NCBI GenBank assembly: GCA_904501855.1
Contig: CAJGCI010000040.1
Coordinates: 1 to 12,858 of the forward strand
Length of the DNA stretch: 12,858 nt
Origin: Oscillospiraceae bacterium
GTDB lineage: Bacteria; Bacillota; Clostridia; Oscillospirales; Oscillospiraceae
Direction: 5' to 3'
Position 1 is the first letter of the stretch. The number at the start of each line of letters is the position of its first letter. Made by a program: the position numbers and the translations under genes. A model generated the notes under the pieces. That model worked only from the letters and a program-made list of their open reading frames with translations, was not told the origin of the DNA and ran no database searches. This document shows positions 1-8,034 of the stretch, one piece after another.

Positions 1-107
1 GTTTCACAGTTCTTCAGGGTATTCAGACCCTTCTGAAGAGCCGGGGAATTGGACTTGTCAGTCGACTGAGCTCTGCCCTTTCTTACCAACTGGTTAAAAG
101 TAGGCAT
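1..107 (-). CDS. rpsL: 30S ribosomal protein S12, N-terminal part (cut by window edge)
   Basis: Only the first 35 codons are in the window. The protein begins MPTFNQLVRKGR, the diagnostic start of S12, and continues with the SPALQKG segment seen in S12 of Clostridia. S12 sits in the decoding centre of the small ribosomal subunit and helps control translational accuracy; the region around the streptomycin-resistance positions lies outside the window. The start is fixed by the family N-terminus and by an AAAGGAGG Shine-Dalgarno sequence 6 to 7 bases upstream. It follows rpoC on the same strand, as in many Firmicutes, but a strong terminator and a separate promoter lie between them, so it is probably the first gene of an independent str operon. 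Identity is sure; the rest of the gene cannot be judged. Confidence 0.95.
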   Translation of the reverse strand, partial: MPTFNQLVRKGRAQSTDKSNSPALQKGLNTLKNCE

Positions 108-119
108 TGTTTTCCTCCT

Positions 120-204
120 TTCCTCTAAAATACCCCTGAAATACGCTGAAATTCATCAGTTTTTCAGGTGGGAAAATGCAACTGGGCATAATAAGCCCAT
201 GCAA
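120..204 (-). promoter_or_regulatory. structured 5' leader of rpsL
   Basis: About 95 nt separate the predicted rpsL transcription start (near 204) from the ATG. Two dyads are visible. TGGGC and GCCCA (183-187 and 195-199) can close a 7-nt loop. CCTGAAA and TTTCAGG (134-140 and 162-168) can close a 21-nt internal segment that itself holds a CTGA/TCAG pairing. No U-tract follows either, so they are not terminators. Autogenous control by a ribosomal protein is a possible role, by inference only. I do not recognise a known leader class. Confidence 0.35.
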
Positions 205-210
205 AAATGG

Positions 211-239
211 ATTTTAGCATAATTAACAAATTGCGTCAA
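211..239 (-). promoter_or_regulatory. sigma-A promoter of rpsL / str operon
   Basis: On the minus strand TTGACG (-35, 239-234) is followed after exactly 17 bp by TAAAAT (-10, 216-211). The -10 box is preceded by TGC, an extended -10 element. The predicted start is near 204. It lies downstream of the rpoC terminator, so the str genes can be transcribed independently of rpoBC. Confidence 0.8.
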
Positions 240-307
240 GATTTTTTTGCAGAATAGCAAAAAATTGTTTAACTGAAAATAATGTGGTTTTTTAACCCAT
301 TTTTATC

Positions 308-353
308 GAAAAAAACAGAACGGATCGGGAATATCAACCCGTATCCGTTCTGT
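308..353 (-). terminator. intrinsic terminator of the rpoBC operon
   Basis: Thirteen bases after the rpoC stop codon, the minus strand reads ACAGAACGGATACGGG, a loop of about 8 nt, then CCCGATCCGTTCTG and a run of seven T. The arms are complementary apart from one bulged base. This is a strong Rho-independent terminator that separates rpoC from rpsL. Confidence 0.9.
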
Positions 354-365
354 CGATTGTAAGGA

Positions 366-3300
366 TTACAGTGCGTTGGTCTTATTCACAAGAGCAGAAA
401 GATCAACGTAATCTTCCGTATAGATCTCTTCCTCATTGGTTCTTGCATCGAAGGAACGATACATATCAAGACCAGTACCGGCAGGGATCAGTTTACCGAT
501 AATAACGTTTTCTTTCAGTCCGACCAGATGGTCGACCTTGCCCTTGATGGCAGCATCGGTGAGGACCTTGGTAGTCTCCTGGAAGGATGCAGCAGAAAGG
601 AAGCTGTCGGTCGCAAGAGATGCCTTGGTGATACCCATGAGAAGCTGAGTATAAGTGGCAAGTTCCAGTCCCTCTTCCCCGCTGTTGATCAGTTCCTTCA
701 CGCGGCGATTCTCCGCTTTCAGTTCGGAGATATCCACGGTGGAACCTTCCAGTAGATTGGTGGAACCGGGGTTCTCGACGCGCACTTTACGCATCATCTG
801 ACGAACGATGACTTCAATGTGCTTATCGTTAAGTTCGACACCCTGCTGACGGTAAACCTTCTGAACTTCCTGCGTGATGTAGGCACGGACACCGGGTCTT
901 CCGAATTCATCTTCGTTGATACCGCGGATACGAAGTACATCATGAGGATTCAGAGCACCGGCTGTCAGCTCCTGTCCTTTTTCCACATGGTCACCGGTGT
1001 GAACCAGCAGGCCAGCAGAGTGAGGAACATTGAAGGAAAATGCTTCGCCATCATTGTCACTGACAACAGTAACGGCATGCATAACGCCCTTCTTCGCTTC
1101 CTCAATGGTGACCGTGCCTGTCACTTCAGACAGAACTGCCATCTTCTTCGGTTTGCGGGCTTCAAACAGCTCCTCCACTCGAGGAAGACCCTGCGTGATA
1201 TCCTCACCGGCAACACCGCCGGTATGGAACGTACGCATCGTCAGCTGAGTACCGGGCTCACCGATGGACTGAGCGGCGATAACACCGACGGATTCGCCGG
1301 AATTGACTGGGCGTCCAAGAGCAAGGTTGATGCCGTAGCACTTGGCACAAACACCGCTCTTTGCCTCGCAGGAAAGAACGCTGCGGACAAAGACCTTGGT
1401 CAGGCCGTGTGCTTCCAGGATCTCTGCGTCTTCTTCCCGGAACATGTGGTCCGAATCAAACAGGACTTCGCCGGTCTTCGGATCGGTAACATTTTCAACC
1501 GGATAACGGCCGTGAATGCTGACGCCGAAGGACTGAACTTCCTGTCCGCGGTCATATACGGCAGATGCCCACACGCCATCGGTGGTTCCGCAGTCATCCT
1601 CACGGATGATGACATCCTGGCTGACATCGACCATACGACGGGTAAGGTAACCGGAGTCAGCAGTACGAAGTGCGGTATCGGCCAGACCCTTACGGGCGCC
1701 TCTGGAAGACGTAAAGTATTCCAGAACGGTAAGGCCTTCACGGTAGTTTGCCTTGATGGGGATCTCGATGGTCTTACCGGAAGTGTTCGCGATAAGTCCG
1801 CGCATACCGGCAAGCTGACGGATCTGAGCCATGGAGCCTCGGGCACCGGAATCGGCCATCATGTAAATGGGGTTATACCGGTCGAGGTTCTCCTGCAGTG
1901 CTGCAGTAACGTCTTTTGTCGTCTGTTCCCACTGGCTGACGACGAGGCGATAACGCTCGTCATCCGTAATGAATCCACGCTTGAACTGCTTTTCAATCTG
2001 AATGACCTGCTTCTCAGCATCGGTGATCAGGTTCCGCTTTGCTTCCGGAACGGTCATATCAAAGATGGAGATGGTAATGGCAGCCTTGGTGGAGTATTTG
2101 TAACCCATTGCCTTGACGTTATCAAGGACCTCCGCGGAAATGGTGAAACCATGTTTCTTGATGCATCGATCGATGATGTTGCCAAGCTGCTTCTTGCCAA
2201 CCTGGAAGCTGATCTCATGATCAAACATATGTTCCGGATCGGTACGGTCCACATAGCCAAGATCCTGCGGGATGGGCTCGTTATAGATGATACGGCCAAC
2301 AGTTGTCGTGATGATGGCTTTCCGTTCCACACCGTCGATGGTCTTGGTAACACGCAGACGGATGGGAGCATGCAGTCCGATGAAGCCTTCATTGTAAGCC
2401 ATGAGCGCTTCATTGGAATCACGGTAGCAGAGAACCGGGCTGTAGGTAGCCGGTGTCTTCCCTTCTGCCTCGGCCTGCTCGTTTGCCGCGTTGAACTCAT
2501 CTCCGTCAACGGGAACTCCGGCCTCCAGACCCGTATCACCGGGATCTTTCACGATAACAGTCTCCGCACCCTTTTCCGCCTTGCCGATACGGAGCATGGT
2601 CAGGTAGTAGGAACCGAGGATCATATCCTGAGTCGGTACCGTGACGGGATGACCGTCCTGCGGGCGGAGCAGGTTGTTGGCGGACAGCATCAGAATGCGG
2701 GCTTCCGCCTGAGCTTCGGCGCTCAGAGGAACGTGGATAGCCATCTGGTCGCCGTCGAAGTCGGCGTTGTACGGAGTACAAACCAGCGGATGCAGGCGAA
2801 GCGCTCTTCCTTCTACAAGGATCGGCTCGAATGCCTGAATGCCGAGACGGTGAAGCGTGGGAGCACGGTTCAGAAGGACCGGGTGCTCTTTGATCACGAA
2901 CTCCAGCGCATCCCATACTTCCGTGCGCTGCTTATCAACCATCTTCTTCGCGCTCTTGATATTGTTGGCGATACCATCCTGTACCAGCTTTTTCATGACG
3001 AAGGGCCGGAACAGCTCGATAGCCATCTCTTTGGGAACACCGCACTGATAGATCTTAAGGTCAGGACCGACAACGATAACGGAACGGCCGGAATAGTCAA
3101 CACGTTTTCCGAGAAGGTTCTGACGGAAACGGCCCTGCTTGCCTTTCAGCATATCGGAAAGGGATTTCAGTGCTCTGGAATTGGCACCGGTAACCGCTCT
3201 TCCGCGACGTCCGTTGTCGATCAGGGAGTCCACCGCTTCCTGGAGCATACGTTTCTCATTGCGCACAATGATGTCCGGAGCATTCAGCTGAAGCAGTCTC

Positions 3301-4103
3301 TTAAGACGGTTGTTTCTGTTGATGACTCGGCGGTAAAGATCGTTCAGATCGGAAGTGGCAAATCTGCCGCCGTCCAACTGGACCATGGGACGAAGTTCCG
3401 GAGGAATGACCGGAAGCACGTCAATGATCATCCATTCAGGACGGTTACCGGACTGACGGAAAGCATCCACCACTTCAATACGTTTGAGGATCTTTGCCTT
3501 TTTCTGTCCGGAAGCCTTATCCAGCTCTTCACGCAGCTGCACGGAGAGAGCTTCACAGTCGACCTGTTCCAGAAGCCTTTTAATGGCTTCGGCACCCATA
3601 CCGGCTTCAAAATCATCTTCGTATTTTTCTTTCAGATCACGGTACTCTTTCTCAGTGAGAAGCTGATTCTTCTCAAGCGGAGTATAGCCGGGATCAATGA
3701 CGATGTAGTTTGCAAAGTACAGAACCTTTTCCAGCATTCTCGGAGTGAGGTCCAGAATCAGTCCCATACGGCTGGGAATTCCCTTAAAGTACCAGATGTG
3801 AGATACGGGAGTGGCCAGGACGATATGTCCCATGCGCTCACGACGCACCTTGGCGCGAGTGACCTCAACGCCGCAGCGATCACAGATCTTTCCCTTATAG
3901 CGGATCTTCTTATACTTGCCGCAATGGCATTCCCAATCCTTCGTAGGCCCAAAGATCCGTTCACAGAACAGACCGTCACGTTCGGGCTTCAGAGTGCGGT
4001 AGTTGATAGTCTCAGGTTTCTTTACCTCACCATAAGACCAGGACATGATAGTTTCCGGAGAGGCAATTCCAATCTGTATGGCATCAAAAGGTGAATAACT
4101 CAT
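366..4103 (-). CDS. rpoC: DNA-directed RNA polymerase subunit beta'
   Basis: The product (1245 aa) is the largest core subunit of RNA polymerase and carries the catalytic magnesium. Visible landmarks in order: N-terminal zinc ribbon with C59, C61, C74 and C77; active-site NADFDGD at 446-452 with the three metal-binding aspartates D448, D450 and D452; bridge helix around 803-830; second zinc site C838, C912, C919 and C922; trigger loop around 950-975 (MRTFHTGG) without the large insertion found in Proteobacteria. The start chosen is MSYSPFDAIQ at 4103, which matches the family N-terminus and has a GGAGG site 9 bases upstream; a longer reading to 4265 would overlap the end of rpoB and is rejected. 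It follows rpoB with a 1-nt gap, so translational coupling is likely. One oddity is about 40 extra residues at roughly 511-556 compared with Bacillus RpoC as I remember it. Confidence 0.98.
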   Translation of the reverse strand: MSYSPFDAIQIGIASPETIMSWSYGEVKKPETINYRTLKPERDGLFCERIFGPTKDWECHCGKYKKIRYKGKICDRCGVEVTRAKVRRERMGHIVLATPVSHIWYFKGIPSRMGLILDLTPRMLEKVLYFANYIVIDPGYTPLEKNQLLTEKEYRDLKEKYEDDFEAGMGAEAIKRLLEQVDCEALSVQLREELDKASGQKKAKILKRIEVVDAFRQSGNRPEWMIIDVLPVIPPELRPMVQLDGGRFATSDLNDLYRRVINRNNRLKRLLQLNAPDIIVRNEKRMLQEAVDSLIDNGRRGRAVTGANSRALKSLSDMLKGKQGRFRQNLLGKRVDYSGRSVIVVGPDLKIYQCGVPKEMAIELFRPFVMKKLVQDGIANNIKSAKKMVDKQRTEVWDALEFVIKEHPVLLNRAPTLHRLGIQAFEPILVEGRALRLHPLVCTPYNADFDGDQMAIHVPLSAEAQAEARILMLSANNLLRPQDGHPVTVPTQDMILGSYYLTMLRIGKAEKGAETVIVKDPGDTGLEAGVPVDGDEFNAANEQAEAEGKTPATYSPVLCYRDSNEALMAYNEGFIGLHAPIRLRVTKTIDGVERKAIITTTVGRIIYNEPIPQDLGYVDRTDPEHMFDHEISFQVGKKQLGNIIDRCIKKHGFTISAEVLDNVKAMGYKYSTKAAITISIFDMTVPEAKRNLITDAEKQVIQIEKQFKRGFITDDERYRLVVSQWEQTTKDVTAALQENLDRYNPIYMMADSGARGSMAQIRQLAGMRGLIANTSGKTIEIPIKANYREGLTVLEYFTSSRGARKGLADTALRTADSGYLTRRMVDVSQDVIIREDDCGTTDGVWASAVYDRGQEVQSFGVSIHGRYPVENVTDPKTGEVLFDSDHMFREEDAEILEAHGLTKVFVRSVLSCEAKSGVCAKCYGINLALGRPVNSGESVGVIAAQSIGEPGTQLTMRTFHTGGVAGEDITQGLPRVEELFEARKPKKMAVLSEVTGTVTIEEAKKGVMHAVTVVSDNDGEAFSFNVPHSAGLLVHTGDHVEKGQELTAGALNPHDVLRIRGINEDEFGRPGVRAYITQEVQKVYRQQGVELNDKHIEVIVRQMMRKVRVENPGSTNLLEGSTVDISELKAENRRVKELINSGEEGLELATYTQLLMGITKASLATDSFLSAASFQETTKVLTDAAIKGKVDHLVGLKENVIIGKLIPAGTGLDMYRSFDARTNEEEIYTEDYVDLSALVNKTNAL

Positions 4104-4104
4104 A

Positions 4105-7100
4105 TTAATTGTCCTCCTCTTCATCAATATAACTATCGGAAAAATCCATTGCCAGGTCATCCTGTTCGGGGACATCCTCAATGGTATATCCTTCTGCTTC
4201 GATCTCAGAATCGGAAGAAACCATCTCTTCTTTATAATTAATGAAGGTATCTTCTTCCTCATCATCCTTCAGCTCGATCTCTTCTCCGTCCTTATCCAGG
4301 ACTTTGACATCGAGGCAAAGGGACTGAAGCTCTTTAACAAGGACCTTGAAGGATTCCGGCACGCCGGGAGTGGGAATGTTCTCACCCTTCACGATCGCCT
4401 CGTAAGTCTTGACACGTCCGGTGACATCGTCCGATTTCACCGTCAGGATCTCCTGCAGCGTATAGGCGGCGCCGTAAGCTTCCAGAGCCCAGACTTCCAT
4501 TTCACCGAAACGCTGACCGCCGAACTGAGCTTTACCGCCCAGAGGCTGCTGAGTAACAAGGCTGTAAGGACCGGTGCTGCGGGCATGGATCTTATCATCA
4601 ACAAGATGATGGAGCTTCAGGAAGTAAACCCAGCCGACAGTGACATCATTGTCAAACCGCTCGCCGGTTCTTCCATCATACAGCACGCTCTTTCCGTCTT
4701 CGCGGATACCGGCCTGTGCCAGAGTATCACGGATACTGGATTCGTTAGCGCCGTTGAAGATCGGAGTTGCGACCTTCCAGCCCAGTGCCTGAGCTGCATA
4801 GCCCAGATGGACTTCCAGGACCTGTCCGATATTCATTCGGGACGGAACGCCCAGCGGGTTCAGTACGATATCCAAAGGAGTGCCATCGGGCAGATAAGGC
4901 ATATCTTCACGGGGCAGGATACGGGAAACAACGCCCTTGTTACCGTGACGGCCGGCCATCTTGTCACCGACGGAGATCTTTCTCTTCTGAGCGATATAAA
5001 CACGAACGACCTCGTTGACTCCGGGGCTCATCTCATCGCCGTTTTCACGGGTAAACCGCTTCACGTCAACGATGATACCGCTCTCGCCGTGAGGAACTTT
5101 CAGCGAAGTATCACGTACTTCTCTGGCCTTTTCGCCAAAAATGGCACGGAGCAGACGCTCCTCTGCGGTAAGATCGGTCTCACCCTTCGGAGTGACCTTG
5201 CCGACGAGGATATCGCCAGCACGCACTTCTGCACCGACGCTGATGATTCCGCGCTCATCCAGATATTTCAGGGCATCGTCGCCGACGCCGGGGATATCAC
5301 GGGTGATCTCTTCCGGTCCGAGCTTGGTGTCACGGGCATTGCACTCATACTCTTCCACGTGGATGGAGGTGAATACATCTTCCATGACCAGACGCTCGCT
5401 GATCAGGATCGCGTCCTCGTAGTTGTAGCCTTCCCAGGTCATGAATCCGACCCGGATATTCTTACCGAGAGCGATCTCGCCCTGGCTGGTAGCAGGACCA
5501 TCCGCGAGCACGTCGCCTTCCTTCCCGCGCTCACCAAGAGCGACGATGGGACGCTGATTGACACAAGTGCCCTGGTTGGAGCGGGCAAACTTGACGAGTT
5601 TGTATGTAACGGTCTCCCCTTCGTCATATTTGACGACGACTTGTTCGGCATCGACTTTGACCACTTCGCCGTCGCCTTCTGCAAGAACAACGACACCGGA
5701 GTCCACGGCACACTTATGTTCGATACCGGTTGCAACGATGGGAGCTTCCGTCGTCATCAGAGGAACGGCCTGACGCTGCATGTTGGCGCCCATCAGGGCA
5801 CGGTTGGCGTCGTCGTTCTCCAGGAACGGGATCATGGCCGTTGCGATGGAAACCATCATGCGGGGGCTGACATCAAGGTAGTCAACACGGTTTTTCTCCA
5901 CTTCGATGATCTCATCACGATGACGGCAGGTCACACGGTCGTTGATCAGACAGCCGTTCTCATCCACAGGCTCGGAAGCCTGGGCAACGATAAACTGATC
6001 TTCCTGATCGGCGGTCATATAATCGACCTGATCCGTAACACGGCAGGTATCTTTCTCGACTTTCCGGAACGGAGCGATCAGGAATCCGTACTCGTTGGCT
6101 CTGGCGTAGGATGCCAGATAGGAGATCAGACCAATGTTCGGTCCTTCAGGAGTCTCGATGGGACACAGTCTTCCATAATGGCTGTAGTGCACGTCTCGAA
6201 CATCGAAGTTGGCACGTTCACGGGAAAGACCGCCGGGGCCCAGTGCAGACATTCTGCGCTTATGGGTCAGCTCTGCGAGCGGGTTTGTCTGATCCATGAA
6301 CTGAGACAGTGGAGAGGAACCGAAGAATTCTTTGATCGCCGCTGTGACCGGACGGATATTGACAAGGCTCTGCGGAGTTACGATATCCAGATCCTGCAGG
6401 GTCATACGCTCACGGATCACGCGCTCCATACGGCTGAAGCCGATACGGAACTGATTCTGAAGCAGTTCACCCACACGACGGACACGGCGGTTGCCAAGAT
6501 GATCGATATCATCGGCATCGCCAATACCGTAGGCCAGACAGTTCAGATAATTGACAGAAGCGTAGATGTCATCCAGAACGATGTGTTTCGGAATCAGGAC
6601 ATCGATATTCTCACGAATGGCTTCCTTCAGCTCTTCACCATCATACTGATCCATCAGATTTTTCAGAACGAGGTAACGCACGCGCTCATTGACATCGCAT
6701 TCCATGGGATCAAAATCAACGAAGTGGGCCATATCGACCATGCCGTTGGAGAAGACTTTCACGATCTTCTCTTCATTGGAGAGTGTTGCTTCCACTTTAA
6801 CGTTGACGCAGAACACACCGCACTCATCCATTTTTCTGGCCTGTTCGCGGGTGATCACTTCCCCTGCCTCGGCGATCACTTCGCCGGTGGTAGGATCAGA
6901 AACGGTATCAACGATCTCATAACCTACGATACGGGGATACAGAGCGAGCTTTTTATTGAATTTGTAACGGCCTACTCCGAAGATATCGTAGCGATGACGA
7001 TCATAGAACAGGCTGTTGAGCATGGACTCGGAGCTTTCCACCGTGGGAGGATCGCCGGGACGGAGCTTGCGATAGATCTCGATCAGGCACTCGTCGCGAT

Positions 7101-7839
7101 TCTCGCAGGAGTCCTTCTCCAGCGTTGCAACGATGCGGCTGTCTTCGCCGAAGATTTCAAGAAGACGTTCGTTGGTGACGCAGCCGACCGTGGTGTCCGG
7201 TACGCAGGTCAGCCAGGAAGCAGGCTGCTCGGGATCATAAGCACCCATTGCCTTCAGGAACCAGGTGATGGGAAGCTTGCGGTTCTTGTCGATTCTTACC
7301 CAGAACACATCGTTGGAATCCGTTTCGTACTCCAGCCATGCGCCATGATAAGGAATAACAGTGGTAGAATAAATGGAGAGCATCGTTTTATCCGTAGCCT
7401 TATCATAGTAAACGCCAGGAGAACGAACGATCTGGGAAACGATGACACGTTCCGCACCATTGATGACAAAGGTACCGGCAGGAGTCATCAGGGGGAAATC
7501 ACCCATAAAGATTTCCTGTTCCTTGATCTCCTCAGTTTCTTTGTTTCTGAGTCTAACACGAACCTTAAGCGGTGCTGCGTACGTCGAATCACGTGCCTTG
7601 CACTCCTCAATGCTGTATTTCGGCCGTTCGTCCATCTTGTAATCGATGAAACTGAGTTCCAGGTTACCGGAGAAGTCCGTGACAGTGTCTACATCTCGAA
7701 ATACCTCGCGAAGGCCGGTCTCCAAAAACCATTTGTAGGAGGCCTTCTGGATCTCAAGAAGATTCGGCATGTCTTGGATTTCTTCACTGCGGGCAAAACT
7801 CTTACGCAGAGTCTTACCATAAAGAACATCTTTCGGCAT
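4105..7839 (-). CDS. rpoB: DNA-directed RNA polymerase subunit beta
   Basis: The product (1244 aa) forms, with beta', the catalytic core of RNA polymerase. The rifampicin-binding region lies at residues 507-538 and coincides with E. coli numbering there: Q513, D516, H526, R529 and S531 are all retained, so the enzyme is predicted to be rifampicin sensitive, although position 510 is Pro instead of Gln and position 530 is Met. The GDKMAGRHGNK motif at 958-968 carries the two active-site lysines K960 and K968. The C-terminus after about 1190 is an acidic tail ending EEEDN, as in other Firmicutes. The start MPKDVLYG at 7839 is preceded by AAAGGAG 9 to 10 bases upstream. It is the first gene of its transcript: a strong promoter lies about 150 bp upstream and the gene beyond is divergent, so rplJ-rplL are not its neighbours. 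Confidence 0.98.
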   Translation of the reverse strand: MPKDVLYGKTLRKSFARSEEIQDMPNLLEIQKASYKWFLETGLREVFRDVDTVTDFSGNLELSFIDYKMDERPKYSIEECKARDSTYAAPLKVRVRLRNKETEEIKEQEIFMGDFPLMTPAGTFVINGAERVIVSQIVRSPGVYYDKATDKTMLSIYSTTVIPYHGAWLEYETDSNDVFWVRIDKNRKLPITWFLKAMGAYDPEQPASWLTCVPDTTVGCVTNERLLEIFGEDSRIVATLEKDSCENRDECLIEIYRKLRPGDPPTVESSESMLNSLFYDRHRYDIFGVGRYKFNKKLALYPRIVGYEIVDTVSDPTTGEVIAEAGEVITREQARKMDECGVFCVNVKVEATLSNEEKIVKVFSNGMVDMAHFVDFDPMECDVNERVRYLVLKNLMDQYDGEELKEAIRENIDVLIPKHIVLDDIYASVNYLNCLAYGIGDADDIDHLGNRRVRRVGELLQNQFRIGFSRMERVIRERMTLQDLDIVTPQSLVNIRPVTAAIKEFFGSSPLSQFMDQTNPLAELTHKRRMSALGPGGLSRERANFDVRDVHYSHYGRLCPIETPEGPNIGLISYLASYARANEYGFLIAPFRKVEKDTCRVTDQVDYMTADQEDQFIVAQASEPVDENGCLINDRVTCRHRDEIIEVEKNRVDYLDVSPRMMVSIATAMIPFLENDDANRALMGANMQRQAVPLMTTEAPIVATGIEHKCAVDSGVVVLAEGDGEVVKVDAEQVVVKYDEGETVTYKLVKFARSNQGTCVNQRPIVALGERGKEGDVLADGPATSQGEIALGKNIRVGFMTWEGYNYEDAILISERLVMEDVFTSIHVEEYECNARDTKLGPEEITRDIPGVGDDALKYLDERGIISVGAEVRAGDILVGKVTPKGETDLTAEERLLRAIFGEKAREVRDTSLKVPHGESGIIVDVKRFTRENGDEMSPGVNEVVRVYIAQKRKISVGDKMAGRHGNKGVVSRILPREDMPYLPDGTPLDIVLNPLGVPSRMNIGQVLEVHLGYAAQALGWKVATPIFNGANESSIRDTLAQAGIREDGKSVLYDGRTGERFDNDVTVGWVYFLKLHHLVDDKIHARSTGPYSLVTQQPLGGKAQFGGQRFGEMEVWALEAYGAAYTLQEILTVKSDDVTGRVKTYEAIVKGENIPTPGVPESFKVLVKELQSLCLDVKVLDKDGEEIELKDDEEEDTFINYKEEMVSSDSEIEAEGYTIEDVPEQDDLAMDFSDSYIDEEEDN
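4111..4120 (-). promoter_or_regulatory. ribosome binding site of rpoC inside the end of rpoB
   Basis: The minus strand reads AGAGGAGGAC, with GGAGG 9 bases before the rpoC ATG. These bases also encode the final Glu-Glu-Glu-Asp of RpoB. The site supports the start at 4103 and suggests that ribosomes finishing rpoB can reinitiate on rpoC. Confidence 0.85.
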
Positions 7840-7904
7840 TGATACACTCTCCTTTTAGAAAATTGAAACACCAGGATGCGTTGAAAAAATATGCGTCGTT
7901 AGTG

Positions 7905-7933
7905 TTGATTTTACTTAGTCAAACTGCTATGAT
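7905..7933 (+). promoter_or_regulatory. predicted promoter for the GT-C glycosyltransferase
   Basis: TTGATT (7905-7910), a 17-bp spacer, and TATGAT (7928-7933) preceded by TGC, an extended -10. The predicted start is near 7940, giving a leader of about 140 nt before the ATG at 8079. The promoter faces the rpoB promoter, and each transcript would run across the other's promoter. A weaker alternative is TTGATT at 7998 with a poor -10 near 8020. Confidence 0.6.
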
Positions 7934-7981
7934 AAACAAAAACATGGGGTAATCTGTGTTTTTTAACAGATACACATAGCA
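7925..7981. repeat. inverted repeats between the two facing promoters
   Basis: TGCTATG (7925-7931) and CATAGCA (7975-7981) are a perfect 7-bp inverted repeat. Between them ATCTGT (7952-7957) and ACAGAT (7966-7971) form a second perfect 6-bp inverted repeat. The left outer arm overlaps the -10 region of the plus-strand promoter and the right outer arm lies near the rpoB transcription start. They could fold in either leader RNA or be protein-binding dyads; short AT-rich repeats can also arise by chance. Confidence 0.4.
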
Positions 7982-7985
7982 AGTT

Positions 7986-8014
7986 ATTATATCATTTTTG
8001 ATTATTCGAGTCAA
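7986..8014 (-). promoter_or_regulatory. sigma-A promoter of rpoBC
   Basis: On the minus strand TTGACT (-35, 8014-8009), a 17-bp spacer and a perfect TATAAT (-10, 7991-7986), with TG one base before the -10 (extended -10). The predicted start is near 7979, giving a leader of about 140 nt before rpoB. This is a near-consensus promoter, as expected for RNA polymerase genes that are not driven from an upstream ribosomal-protein operon. Confidence 0.88.
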
Positions 8015-8034
8015 TAATATATATGTATTTTTTA

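Noticed and set aside
819..4094. Plus-strand open reading frame of 1091 codons antisense to rpoC
   Set aside because: It is in exact codon register with rpoC and results from absence of TTA, CTA and TCA codons in that gene. The product resembles no protein family I know and no ribosome site was evident.
4104..4265. 54-residue N-terminal extension of RpoC
   Set aside because: It would overlap the end of rpoB, has no family match, and the Met at 4103 has both the conserved N-terminus and a good ribosome site.
4585..7842. Plus-strand open reading frame of 1085 codons antisense to rpoB
   Set aside because: Same cause as for rpoC: it mirrors rpoB codons one for one, and rpoB is unquestionably the real gene.
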